Source: Siphonodentalium dalli
Lineage: Eukaryota; Mollusca; Scaphopoda; Gadilida; Siphonodentaliidae
Assembly: GCA_032622095.1 (NCBI GenBank)
Contig: CP136066.1
Span: 167,470,664 to 167,534,663, forward strand
Length of the DNA: 64,000 bases
Direction of reading: 5' to 3'
In this document: piece after piece, positions 1 through 11,934 of the stretch
Layout of the letters: each line of letters opens with the position of its first letter
Position numbering within the stretch: position 1 is the stretch's first letter
The notes under the pieces: generated by a model
Told to the model about the DNA's origin: nothing
Databases searched by the model: none
The model's input: only the letters and a program-made list of their open reading frames with translations
Translations under genes and position numbers: made by a program

Positions 1-51
1 TTCCGTGGAGAAGGCGTACTTCTCCTTGCAGTGATAACACATGTATTTCAT
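1..51 (-). CDS. Partial exon of a C2H2 zinc-finger protein, cut by window edge
   Basis: Read on the minus strand, a polypyrimidine stretch and CAG (bases 52-54) are followed directly by an open frame of 17 codons, MKYMCYHCKEKYAFSTE, that runs off the window. The pattern Y-x-C-x2-C-x3-Y/F is the first half of a C2H2 zinc finger; the histidines would lie outside. The exon begins with ATG exactly at the 3' splice site, as the finger exon of the BTB gene in this window also does, so the ATG may be either an internal Met or a start joined to a noncoding exon. Its upstream exons should lie to the right on this strand, but I could not find them. Family membership is fairly clear for so short a piece; identity and function are not known. 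Confidence 0.6.
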   Translation of the reverse strand, partial: MKYMCYHCKEKYAFSTE

Positions 52-53
52 CT

Positions 54-1619
54 GGAAATAAAAATGTTAGTGGTCTCGTCAGTGTTGTGTTGTATTTGCA
101 TTATATTAACAATACGAACATGCATTTATGCACGATTTGTGTTGCTCAGTCCGTGATATAAAATAACTCGCTTTTCGACCATAAAATCAATGGCTGGATA
201 TTCACACTACCTTTAGACAACATGTTCACCCACGTTTTATATTGAAAATCCGTTCAAATTGTTCAAACTTCTACCAAATATTGTATGAGATTTCCAATGG
301 AAAGCACAGGAGCGTGCGACTTATTTGGTATAAAGAACAGGAGCCTCGCCAAAATTAGAACAGGAGCCTAGTGTGTGCTGGGAAAACGTTTTATTTAAAC
401 GGAAAATGATGTTTTACTCGCAAACTTGTGTGCATATAGCATGGTATATTGACCCACCAACGACTCGGGACACCTAACACCGAGTGGGAAACCTCCGGGG
501 TGTACAAAATTGCATTTGAGGGAGCGGTCTACTTGTTTTCAGTCAGAATTCTCAGTGATCGGCGCCTCTCAGCATAAATATATATACGGTCCACAGCCAC
601 GGGAATGGTGTTGTATCCATGTTTGGGATATGTTCTACCCAACCGCGCATCAAAACGTAACGATATCCTGCAAATATTTATCAAACTTACCATTGTTGTT
701 GCTGGCGACGCACAATATTCAACAAAATCACTATAGGACGGGTACAAAATCACGTTAAACACGGGAGCGGTGATCACCCCAGCGCAAAATCACATGGAGC
801 GTATTGGACCCAGTGTTAATTATACAAAAACCAAACCCACCTAAATTATTCTCCCTGGTTGAAGTACATTTTGTGGTAGAGTCAGTCTGAACTCTACATA
901 CAAGGACAACTTACCAGACTTTGTTCAGAAATGAGATCAGCATTCCCCTTGTATCGCTTGTATAGTATTGTATGGCATTGCACCTCATTGGAAATAAAAG
1001 TATATGTGATATTAGCTGCCACATAACATTAATACTAGAGAATGTAGAACTCAGTTATTAACAAAATCCATCTCTGACTGTAACTATAACCCATATAAAA
1101 CAGGGGGGGGGGGGTCTGCAATTTGTTTCCGAACACTCTAGGTGGGGGTGAGTGGGTGGTTCAGCAGCCCGGCTTACACATTTTTTCCTGGCGCTGTAAA
1201 TGTTTTCCTAGAGTCATATTTCTTCAAAATAATGGGACAAAAGGTTTTAAGAATGCTTCTATTATGTAATAGGTATGCACTTAACTCTTGGTAGGGGGGT
1301 TTGAGTTAACCATCAGTTAATAATGAGGGATGACATCATGACACCAAGGGGTAATAAAAAGGTAGCTTGCTAAATGTTTTCACCAAGGATCTATCAATGC
1401 ACATTGACATGGAAAAGCTCAGATTTAAATAGTTCTATTAAAAATCATTTATTCAACCTGATATAAATGAAAACATAACACAATAATACATTTTTCAGAT
1501 AAATGTAAACTCTTCACTGAACTCTTCAAATAAATATAGAATATTCAAAAAACCATAATAAAATAAAACAAAGGTGTTAAAACAAACTTTGACAGAATTC
1601 AACGATATTCGGTATATGG
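54..1619. other. No gene recognised; contains a 12-bp poly-G run
   Basis: Noncoding sequence, probably intron of the minus-strand zinc-finger gene at the edge. The short open frames on both strands near 510-777 overlap each other and show no family features. A run of 12 G lies at 1103-1114. Nothing else supportable. Confidence 0.5.
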
Positions 1620-2560
1620 GTCTAGGATCACCTCTGGGTGGGTGCTATCAAATTTGAATGATTTTTTATAAAAACAATATGGCCGCTGGCAGCCATCTTG
1701 GATTTTACTTATTTGCACCACTAAATCGTTTAAAGGTACTCAATCCGATCAGATGCTCCTAAATTACTATTTATTTGGCTCGGGGGTTACAAGTATTTGA
1801 TTCGAGTCGAGGAACCTACACATCAAAGCTCAGAGTGATCCGATATTGATTTTTGCAGTTTGTTATTTCTCGAGATGTGTGTAATAATATGTGGCCCCGA
1901 AACACGGGTCTGGACAAAATTGCGGATGAAGATGGATAACTCTAAAATCAAGTGGTAATACGGTCAAATTTCGTGATACTTTAGTGATAATACGGCAATA
2001 TTTTGTTGAACAAAATGTTGATAAATAACAAGTTTAGGGAAATTTGATACCATAGTTGACAGTGGTTAGCATTATTTTGTTGCAATAAATCGATTCTGAT
2101 AACTAAAGCGTATTTTGAAGAAAATGTCGTTGTTGTTGTATCTTGATAGTATGGAGACCGTCTGATCGGATTGAGTACATTTAATACATCATGCAGAGCT
2201 TATCCCTCATCCGACCATCACCAACCTTCATATGGATCTTCGGTGTGACTTCTCGATTGGTTCCGCCTACCATTGTTTTCCGAATTTTGTAAAAAAAAAA
2301 ACAATGGCTGCCAGCAGCCATCTTGGATTTTACTCTGGATTTTACTACCTTAGCACACCTTACAGGTCACATTTCTCACCCAATCGTCACCAAACTTCAT
2401 ATGGATCTTCGAAGTGACCTCTAGATGGGAGCCTCCATTTTCCCCCAAAATTTGTTTAAAACAAACATGGCCACCGCCCACCAGCAGCCATCTTGGATTT
2501 CAAATGTCAATCAATCAGCACACCCTGCAGCCCACATTTATTGGAGAATTGTTTTGAAAC
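1620..2560 (+). repeat. Old, diverged copy of the AGCTCA-type satellite, split by a MITE
   Basis: Blocks reading GGCAGCCATCTTGGATTTTA, then 'agcacaccttacaggtcac', then 'agatgggagcctccatttt', match in order the monomers of the large arrays further right, but with many substitutions. About three monomers remain. The copy is interrupted by the TTAA-flanked MITE at 1734-2180, so it is older than that insertion. Confidence 0.7.
1734..2180. mobile_element. TTAA-flanked MITE (piggyBac/Kolobok-like target site)
   Basis: Ends AGGTACTCAATCCGATCAGA and the inverted TCTGATCGGATTGAGTACAT differ at one position, and both sides are flanked by TTAA (1730-1733 and 2181-2184). No transposase frame inside. TTAA duplications are typical of piggyBac and Kolobok superfamilies; I cannot say which. 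Related ends occur near 3217, 5400 and 45003. Confidence 0.75.
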
Positions 2561-2599
2561 TTTACAGTCTTTTTGGTAAATAAAAAGTAGGAATTGTTT

Positions 2600-3005
2600 C
2601 ACCAGCATTTTGTGAGAGTCAAGTAGATACACAATGCCTTTACTTGCATGGAATTTACAAGGGTATGTCCTTTTACGTGGCTTTTATACCAGAGTATATA
2701 ATTGTTAACCTGACTTTACCATGATGTACTTGGAAGTTACACGAGTATGTCCATTTTACATGGCATTTACCGGAGTATCATTGTAAACTGACATTACCAT
2801 GATTGAATTACTTGGATTGTACAAGGGTATGTCCGTTTTACGTGGCTTTTACCAGAGTATATCATTGCAAACATGACTTTACCATACCTTTACTTGGAAT
2901 TTACAAGGGTATGTAATTTTTACATGGCTTTTACCGGAGTATATCATTGTAAACCGACTTTACCAGAGTATATAGAGCCTGGTAAACATGGTTTACCGGG
3001 CTTTT
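2600..3005 (+). repeat. Degenerate tandem repeat, four units of about 80-95 bp
   Basis: A unit containing 'acttggaatttacaagggtatgtcc', 'ttttacgtggcttttacc' and 'agtatatcattgtaaac' recurs four times with substitutions and small indels. It has no relation to the large arrays. No coding frame. Confidence 0.7.
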
Positions 3006-3216
3006 ACTAGAGTTTTGTTTTATAAGGGCTGTAACCGTTTATTAATAATGCTGTAATGTGAGCTATTAGTTTGCCAGTTTTTTTGGCGTTTTGTTTTTAT
3101 ACTGATTTTTTTTCTTCCAAAAAATGAATTTCAGATACTTCGCGCATATTGAAGCTGTTTCCTTGAAAATCCTACACGAAATATGTTCCGGGTCCCGGTC
3201 GTCGCTTTGTGTATGT

Positions 3217-3890
3217 TTAAAGATACATAATCCGATTAAAAAACGCCCCTAATTTACTATTTCGTCGGTTTTCGGGGGTTAGAGAAAATATTTGAACTGA
3301 GTCGAGGAACCCGGGCCACCATCAAGCTCAAAGTTATCAGATTTTAATTTTTAATTTTTCACCACATCGAAAATTTGGCGGCCTAGCAAATATTTCAAGA
3401 AATAATGGACATGCGCACACGCCGTCGCGAGAGTTCGAAAAGGTCACACACTGTCACAGTTTGCGGTGACTTTGCATGAATATCAATGCTATCGCAAATT
3501 AACTTCGGAATACATGTATATCACACGACGAAAAGTAACGTGAGCAACAACAAATGAGGTAACTTGTTTACGTGTGCATACATATATACATACATAGACC
3601 TGCGAATCGGTAAGTATGTTTTAGTTATGCAAATAAACATGTTGGATAACAGCATGTCGGTTACGCGTGGAAATATGTTTGTTTACATTTGTGATATAAC
3701 ATGTCCAAAAAAAAACAACATTATTATAGAACTTTTTCGGCAAATATGATATCGTGATTGGTATCGTTGTATAAGAATTTATTGGTAATACACCAATTTG
3801 GATAACTTAATCGGCTTTTGGTGAAATTCCGTTGAACATTGTTGTACACAACTGTATGATACGACCGGGACCATCGAATCGGATTTTGTA
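3217..3890. mobile_element. Probable second member of the TTAA MITE family
   Basis: Starts at TTAA followed by AGATACATAATCCGATT; a degenerate inverse (AATCGGATTTTGTAAAT) lies near 3878-3893. The right boundary is uncertain. A pair of inverted words, GGTCCCGGTCGT (3190) and ACGACCGGGACC (3863), nearly brackets it. Confidence 0.4.
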
Positions 3891-4256
3891 AATTTTAGTT
3901 CAAAAGTAATTTGCAAATTTCCCTGCATGTCTCGTCGAATTTGGATGTCTGGGATATCGGCAATATCAAGTTACTATATTTTCCAGATCCGAAATCGTAT
4001 TAAAGTTTTCGTCTGTGTGCACTTGCTTTCTCTTTGTTGAGTAATTGTTGAGTAAAATTTTAGTCAACGAGATTTTCAGTGTGCACATCTTTGTGGCACA
4101 TATATAGGGCCCACTGGTGCATGTAAGTTATTGGTGTGGATGCTGAACCTTATTTGACAAGGTTTTAAAAATGTCCACAAAACTTGAAATTCCGCTTCAG
4201 TTATCAGAATCGATTAACTACCAAAAATAATACTAACCATGCACCGTCATCTTTAG

Positions 4257-5152
4257 TAGGGCTGAAGGAGTCACTCTCACCAAAACAGGTGCTGAAGGGT
4301 ACACACTCTAGTGTCCCGAATAAACATACATGTATGTTTATTTTTTTCATGAAAATTGCCGCCCTGTATGAGCTTATTCCGATCTATATGTTTATTATTT
4401 TTTCAATTTCAATCTGACATAATCGTATAAAAATTGCCAGCTGTGACAACCTGTAGCTTTTTACTGACAAATGTATAAGCCACAGCTGGCAACAGCCAAT
4501 TACGCATCCATGTCATGACACTTAATTAACCCCATCTAAAGTTATCACTATATTAGTATGTACCATGCAGTAATACATGTACCGGTATTGGTGCTGGTAG
4601 ATATCGAATACTGGATGTCATTGACTTTGAATTCAATTATAGTTATTGTACACTCAAGTACCACCAAATACTAAGGGATAGCCAATGATCGGCCTGTTCG
4701 AAAATATTGAGACATCTAATGATCTAAGAATTTGTCCGCGCGCCCTGTACTTCTATTCCAGTCTGTTCTATTATTGTAATTTGCCCAAATCGTCCACCCT
4801 GTACTACTATTCCAGTCTGTTCATCTATTCGGGACACTAGAGTACACATGGTTTGAAAATGTGCTGAAGGGTACACAGGGTTTGTGATCGACACGAACAC
4901 TATTACTTAAATTGTGTTATGAAAGTCTGGCGCCCATTAGCAGTTTGTTTTCAGTACATTTTAATATTCATTGGAATGTAAACAATTATTCTCTAACAGA
5001 AATCATGGCAGATACGAAAACTGAACGTCCTTTAGAACGACATTTCAAACCCTGTGTACCCTTCAGCACATTTTGAAAATCCTGTGTGTACCCTTCAGCA
5101 CTTTTTTTGGTGAGAGTGACCCCGTCAGCACTATAGTGACCCCTTCAGCCTA
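4257..5152. mobile_element. MITE with TIR TAGG(G)CTGAAGG, host of a nested MITE
   Basis: The left end (TAGGGCTGAAGG, then CACTCTCACCAAAA, GTGCTGAAGGGTACACA, TTTGAAAATGTGCTGAAGG) is repeated in inverse order and orientation at the right end up to CCTTCAGCCTA. The long imperfect inverted arms make it a foldback-like element. A clean target duplication could not be read. A second family member sits in the BTB gene at about 34140-36412. Confidence 0.65.
4306..4842. mobile_element. Nested MITE, TIR CTCTAGTGTCCCGAATA, 6-bp TSD TACACA
   Basis: Perfect 17-bp inverted ends, CTCTAGTGTCCCGAATA and its complement, flanked on both sides by TACACA. It interrupts the word 'gggtacaca' of the surrounding element, giving their relative age. 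The interior has the 'ccctgtact..tattccagtctgt' words shared with the element at 8480-8870. The frame at 4184-4417 crosses its boundary and is not a gene. Confidence 0.75.
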
Positions 5153-7869
5153 TAAAATTGCCGAAAAGTGTTATATTTGGTATCTAGAGTATGTCGGTCG
5201 GCATTCGTCGAATATTTGCCAGGCCGCCAAATATTCCAGGTGGTAAAAAAAAACATATTTTGAAAACTAGAAATCTGATAACTCTGGGCTTCAAATGCTG
5301 GACCTGGGTGGGTTGGCCTATGTAGGCCTATACATACGTTCCTCGGCTCAAATCTAATACTTTTTACACCCAAAGCCGAAGAAATCGTAATTAAGGGGCG
5401 TTAAATCGGATTATGTCTTTACATGGCAAAAGAAATAATCTGAACTTTAATTATATCCTACACATCAAACAAATTTAGAGCCATAAATTATGTCCATATA
5501 ATATGCATAATGTGCAAATATGCGTTTCGTTTCATTTTCCGAGTTACATTTTGGTTTAGTTTTATCCACCATTAACCGGAAGAAAGAACTTGCCGCATCA
5601 GGAACAAAGAGATTTTCGGCGCAAATAAATCTTCTCAAATGGGGACATTTCTGGTTGCCAATTGATGTAAGAATAATGAATGCATAGATTGATGTGTGTT
5701 GTTCAACAATATATGCTATTTTGATGAACGGCTAAATCATTTGTCTCGGAAAATCGATTAGATTCTCCAAATAAAAAATGCCCGCGTTGTCCGATTATCA
5801 AAATGGCGGTATTTTGCGCGAATAGGTCAGAAATCGAAAACATTTACTGTGAAGTGTTTTGTCGAGCATATGGTGTTTATTTTATTAGTTTATGGCAAGT
5901 TGGTGTCGGGATGAAGACTGATATAATTATATATATTACCCCTTATACTAGTATATACTCCTGTCCTGACGAGGTCAACGAGAGGTGATAAAGAATAAAG
6001 TTCAATAATAAAGTTTATTAGAAAATGAATGATGTTGATATACATGAGCGCGAGGTGAGGTGATAAACAGAATAGGGAATATAAAATGTCTTTTGGAGAA
6101 TGTGGTGCACAGTGGGACGAAAATATTTTCACGGGGTACTCTTAAGTGCCTAATAATATTAGTAGGCAATTCCACTCAAAATTTCTAACTGATGTGCTTG
6201 CACTAAAACTGGGGTCGTTTTAAAGGGCCATGAACACAATACATAAAACTGTTTACAGAATTGAAAAATTCCTTATAGTTTTGGAGTTATGGTCATTTAA
6301 AGGTGAAAAAACTAGGTGTTTTTTTGGTAATTGGCTCCCAGTGCTTTATGACTAATCTCCAAAGTATGGGATGGACCCAAAATGACCTTTTTTCAGGTTG
6401 ATTTTTGTTGATTTTCATAATAAAATTACAGTAAAATTATTCTAACTCTGAAATTACTCGACCGATGTGCATGAAACTTGCCATGTGTCCTCGGGGAAAT
6501 ATATGTTCACGCGTTGACTGGACCAATATGCAAATTAGTTACTCAGACTTTGACTAATTTGCATATAATTTGCATATTTAATGAGGAAATTGGACTAAAA
6601 ATCAGCGAAAAAGTTACTTTTCAGGGAATTTATACCCAAAAAATGGGAAAATTTCTGTTTTGCATTAAGAATATGTCAATGGTGTTGTTATTGGTCCATC
6701 ATGACCAACCATAGATGACCATGGGTTCAGTAGTATGCAAATTAGATGTTATGAATAGCCACACCCCTTTCTGGTCGAAACATGTGTGTATTCGTAGGTA
6801 ATGTTGGCTGCGTGGGGGGTTATAAAAACCAACTATAAAAATAACCGAAGGCTGTCATATTATAGTGCGATTATATTATTCTAAATTATACCATGTCCCC
6901 ACTGGGCCAAATATTTCGTAAATGTGTTAGAATTTACAGCAATTACTATTCGCATATTTATATTGCATACTAATGAGGTCATATTATAAAAAGACACAGT
7001 ATCGTTGGGAGTCTATGAATCTGCATGTACCATTGTACCTACAGATTACTTACAATGAACATTGACATTAGCAGGCACATTCAAATCTTGATTCATTGTC
7101 TGATTAATTATTAGTAAGAAAGATGTTATAAGTACATAACCACTATTGGAGTATGGATAATCCAAATCGAACTAGTCAGTGACTGCGCTCCAGAATTGTT
7201 ATCTAGACAAATTATTGATTGATTCATGGTGCAACTCATGCATGTTTAAATGTTTTTTTTATGTTGCTCAATGTTGACACAATATTTATTTCACCCCATA
7301 ATTAATTCGACAAAGGAGAACCACATACAATAGTCAAGGGTGTTCAACTTGAGCAGTTGAGATGGTTTTGAGTAACTACTACTACTATGCAGCCAGCACC
7401 TGAGCACATGTCAGTGTGTTAAATTGATTGACTTGTAATTGTTTGTTTACATGAATTATATCAGATATGTAATGTAATAAAATTAAATGTATGTTGAAGT
7501 TGACTTTTGCACATGACAATTATCAAGAAAACGATTCCTGCAGCAGAAAGGTCCACATACTACATGCACATGTCTGTTTTGTAAAAATTTCTATCAGTGT
7601 TGACATGCTATATTTACTAATTCAGAACGGTAAGTCACCGCGGGGACAAAGTGAAAGTAGAAACCCAATTTAATTGGCAGAGAAAAATCATAAATATTTG
7701 CCCAAATACTCTTTAAATATTGGTATTATCAAAACTAAACAATTTTAAAGCTAATTTTAGTTATAACCAAACCTAATTGTGTTTAAATAGACGCTTTAAA
7801 CGAAGACATTTGTCAAATTACGTTCAGAATTCAATGCATTTCGCAACGACGTCAGAGGTCACGTAACCG
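5153..7869. other. No gene; one degenerate MITE end
   Basis: A TTAA-family MITE end (GGCGTTAAATCGGATTATG) lies at about 5396-5416 in inverse orientation. The remainder is AT-rich with scattered 60-80 codon frames that overlap on opposite strands and show no domain signature. Confidence 0.5.
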
Positions 7870-8290
7870 GATATAACTGTGTTTGACCTAGTTTTACGCC
7901 CTAATTTCGGGGGTGGTGTTTGTTTAGGTAAATGTCCGGAGGGGCAAACTAAAATATAGGAAGCGGGTGTGATGCGTTTTAGATTGCCGAGACCGTGCTC
8001 TATCTAATTTTCGGGTATACTTTTTTTCTAAAGTCCATTTTGTGTCGAATTTTCTTCAATTAAAACTTCAAAAAGCCATAAAAATCTTTAAAATCGATTA
8101 GAAAAAAAGTATACCCGATAAAAATGAAGAGTGCAATCTCCTCTGTCTGATGACATACATTTCGGCCAATGAGAATAAGATTTGCCCCTCCGGGTTTTAA
8201 CTTGTTTACAAAACGCAATTGATGGAACAGCCAAAAAAGCCGGTCCGCCATGCCGTTACGTCGCTTTTCATGCCGACACACCACTCAAAC
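7870..8290. repeat. Foldback repeat with GGGTATACTTTTTTTCTA stem
   Basis: GGGTATACTTTTTTTCTA at 8014-8031 is matched by its exact complement at 8098-8115, and farther out 'ccggaggggcaaa' (7939) pairs with 'tttgcccctccgg' (8189). The 74-codon minus frame here lies across both arms and is best read as a by-product. Confidence 0.55.
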
Positions 8291-8476
8291 GCAATTATCG
8301 CCAACAAATCCCAAGAATATCACACAAATTATATATCAAATGAAAGATAAAGTCCAAATGAACACAACACAGAAAGAATTATGAAGTTTCCTTTTGTTTA
8401 TTTTTTATACGAAGCGATTGTTTGTCCAAAAATCGTTTTTTTTTTACGAATTTACAACAGATTACGTCGTACGTTG

Positions 8477-8870
8477 GAAGTGCCTACTAGTAATAAAAGT
8501 ACAGGGTGGAATAATAGTACAGGTTGGAAAATGTCGCGTAACTGAATAATAGTACAGGGCGGAATAAACGTACAGACTGGAAATATTAGTACCATACATC
8601 CCAACAAAACGCACCATCTGACTGGTTTACTGATGCCATGTGACAGAAATAGTTTCGATGGATAGCCAGGTCTGTGAATCTACAGTGTGCTGATCACTGT
8701 CAACAATCAGATTTCATTTATCTATGAATAACACAATTTAAGATTGGTGAATTATTTCTTTTGGTTAATAATTTAATAAACGTACAGGACCAAATAACGA
8801 TCGTACAGGTGGGAATTTTACCTCGATTTTATTAATCGTACATGTACGTTTATTAGGCACTCAAGAGTAT
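8477..8870. mobile_element. MITE rich in TAATAGTACAGG words
   Basis: Left end AGTGCCTACTAGTAATAAAAG and right end CGTTTATTAGGCACT are imperfect inverted repeats. The word 'aataatagtacaggnnggaa' or 'aataaacgtacag' recurs at least six times inside. No coding potential. Confidence 0.5.
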
Positions 8871-9566
8871 CAGTTCTGGGTAAACCTTAGAATCAGAATT
8901 GCTTCCGCGTGCAGCCCCTTACGGCCTGAATTTGACGACAGGGAATTAAATAAATATTTATCGCGGAATCGGGTCTCAAAAGTCACGTAAATAATGTAAT
9001 CTCGAGCTGGGAACTTCACGTACCGATGAATAAATCATTAAGCAACAGGTATGAACAAAGAAGTACATTCCCTGTGTTATTTTTTCAACTTTATACGGTT
9101 CCCTGTCAAAACTTAAAAAAAGTTCCCGGGTTTTGAACTGATCGAGTATGACCTCTACGGGCGTTAGCATTAGTAGAGGTTCATGGCATGATCTAGGTAA
9201 ACCTAAAATGTAGCTACTAATGTACTATAGCCAGAAGTAGCTATTATTGCCCGATCTAGCTACTGGAAAATAATCTGCGATGAGTAAATTTGCGTTTATG
9301 ATACTAAAATGAAATTTCCGGTTGTCAAACACATTGCTATCCCTTTGGCAAATTTGAAAACACATCTATGTAGATAATTAGATTTTTGCAGATGTAAGCT
9401 TTTTATCAGAAAATTAAGATCTGTATATAGATATTACAGTGCAGTAACCAATTCTGGTTGTAAATATAAATGTCCACGCCGATCGGACAGCGTACTGCAC
9501 CCACAACAACATATCTGGACAAATGTTGTAAAGATAAAAGTTTGCAAAAATAATTAAAGATTTTAC
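8871..9566. other. No gene seen
   Basis: Short frames only. The minus frame at 8976-9170 shares wording (dropped 'ttcccgggttttgaactgat..atgacctctac') with 25970-26060, so it is part of an interspersed repeat rather than a gene. Confidence 0.4.
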
Positions 9567-9945
9567 TAGGGGTGTAACGATACATCGATGTATCGATGCG
9601 ACCGCGATACAGCACTGACGATACAGTCATCGATATGCGCGTTCAAACAATACATATCTCGATTTACAACTTGCATGTTGTTATTACCTATTCAGGTAAG
9701 CAGCGGTCCGAATTGATCTTTCTCGTTCTGCGGTCGCCACAAACGAGAAAGATCAATGTTGAATCAGTATCTAACAAAAAAATCCCCCACAATAAGTAAT
9801 AAAAACGATAAGCATTCCCTATTTATCACGGAGTAACAGTGAAGCCAATAGAGATGGGCGGTTGTGAAATTTTGCCTCGGTTTCGGTTTCGGTTGTGGTA
9901 AGTTGGGAAAACCCGTAGTTTCGGTTGTCACAACTTCCTGTAATC

Positions 9946-10056
9946 ATGGCAGAACACGACGAACAAATGAGTCCTGTGTGGAAATATTTTTCAAAGAAAG
10001 ATAAGAAATCTAAGTGTGCCGCCTGTAATATATGCAGAAAGGAGTTCGCATGGTGA
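9946..10056 (+). pseudogene. BED zinc-finger start of a hAT transposase, stopped after 36 codons
   Basis: ATG opens a frame with SPVWKYFSKKDKKSKCAACN followed by ICRKEF, then TGG TGA. The spacing VW-x-[YF]F...C-x2-C is the N-terminal half of a BED finger (zf-BED), the DNA-binding domain at the start of many hAT transposases. No second half or catalytic body follows, so it is a remnant. Confidence 0.75.
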
Positions 10057-11213
10057 AATCGCGCGACGAATTAATTACGTTGCTTCCGTGTACACCTATT
10101 TTCGCCGCAGTAAACACAACACAAGTCAGTTTATTTCTCATGTTATTTTAATCATTAAGGCCGTACAAATACTCTGAAAGGTGAATTTGATAACGAGGAT
10201 ACGATATGAAAAGGTATCAATGATTGTTATCCGCATTCCCTATTAGTTTTTATCACTGTTTGGATGTTAAATCGTCAAATATATTTGTGCGCCGTTGATT
10301 AAAAATGTAATGCCGGAATCGGAGCCGGAATGAATTATACCAGGTGATGGTGTAATAGAGTTATCTCTCCTCGGTAGTGACTGGTGCTGATTAATATGTG
10401 AGTATTTGATATGTGATATGTGATTATATGTACCTTAATCCATGTATGTAATATGTGATTATATGTAACCTCCTATATATGAATAGGAATATTGTATTGT
10501 GTAATATGTTGATTGATAATGTATACGAGTCTCACTCGGTGTGTCTTTGAAGGCAGAACTTCATGATAAGATAAGATATACCATTTGTCGGTAAACTGTT
10601 GAGAAATAGCACTCATTCAGGTGACTTGTATTGGATGCATGTATACTGTATAGTGTGTACAATATTATGTTCCCTAAATATGGTAATAGGCATATAGCCA
10701 GATAATGTGATTGAGAGATTCTAGTCATGTTTTATTTTCATTTTGTTGTTTTTTAAAATTTTATTTTTCAAATCATAACTATACACATATATCTAGTCAC
10801 ACACATTAGTTTTATGCCCATATAAATGATCATTATATTATTTCACACTTATGATCATATGATGCTGAATTGCAGTCATACACAATACACAGATTCACTT
10901 GCATTCTAGCACTGCCACTCGACATGGACTATTAACAATATACATGTAATAGTAACAATATGATACATAATTTAATATTATAAAAGGACATGTACCTCAC
11001 AAGTTATGGTGATACAATTGGTGTGTTTTCTTTGTAATATGATGAAGCATAATTAGATTTTGTTCACATTAGTAATTTTTATTAATAAAAACCGAAACCG
11101 AAACCGAGACTCAACTCTTTTTCCACAACCGAAACCGAGGCAAAATTTCACAACCGCCCATCTCTAGAAAATAGGTGTACACGGAAGCAACGTAATTAAT
11201 TAGTCGCGCGATT

Positions 11214-11324
11214 TCACCATGCGAACTCCTTTCTGCATATATTACAGGCGGCACACTTAGATTTCTTATCTTTCTTTGAAAAATATTTCCACACAGGTCT
11301 CGTTTGTTCGTCGTGTTCTGCCAT
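11214..11324 (-). pseudogene. Inverted second copy of the BED-finger remnant
   Basis: Almost identical to the + strand copy at 9946-10056, read on the other strand and ending at the same TGG TGA. One difference gives EQTRPVW in place of EQMSPVW. It forms one arm of a ~220-bp inverted repeat with about 1 kb between arms. Confidence 0.75.
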
Positions 11325-11934
11325 GATTACAGGAAGTTGTGACAACCGAAACTACGGGTTTTCCCAACTTACCACGGTTGTCATTTCCGGTTTTTCCCGA
11401 CAACCGAAACCGAACTGATTCCACGGTTAACCGCCCATCTCTAGAAGCCAACAGACCATATTGTATCAATTTGCATGTGTAGACAATCTGATGCCATCTT
11501 CTTGAAACATATTGTATTAATTGAACAACCAGTCGCTGGTGTTCCACTGATCAAAGCACAGTCCTGACCTGAGTGACCTCATATTTAATGACCCATTTCA
11601 ATAGTACACGTCATGTAGCAAAAGTGAGCGACTTTGTCAATAACATGTCGTTTACAGCCAGTGGCAAATCTTTGATGTCTGTCTTAGTGCTATTGCTACA
11701 ATTTTATTTCACTGTTAACCAGAGTGAAGCAGCTGCTGTAGTCTCAACCTATATCATATCAATCTACATGTATGTCTTTCCCATGTCACGTCAACACTGG
11801 ACACTGCACTCTGCACTGGCCCATTTGGGTTGCTGAGCAATTGTTAAACTTCCCGGATTAAACTTGTCAACAGGCAATGAACCCCCCAGTTCTGTTATAA
11901 AGTTTTTCAACTTGACATGAATCATTAATATAAT

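Larger units (their letters stand above)
9849..11443. mobile_element. hAT element, TSD GAAGCCAA, rearranged with inverted BED exon copies
   Basis: Ends TAGAGATGGGCGGTT and AACCGCCCATCTCTA; both flanks are exactly GAAGCCAA (9841-9848, 11444-11451). A third terminus (ending CCGCCCATCTCTA at 11166) lies inside. From 11167 to about 11395 the sequence is an inverted copy of 9895-10110, including the BED zinc-finger start. The element is therefore either two head-to-head partial copies or an internally inverted-duplicated one. Confidence 0.85.
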
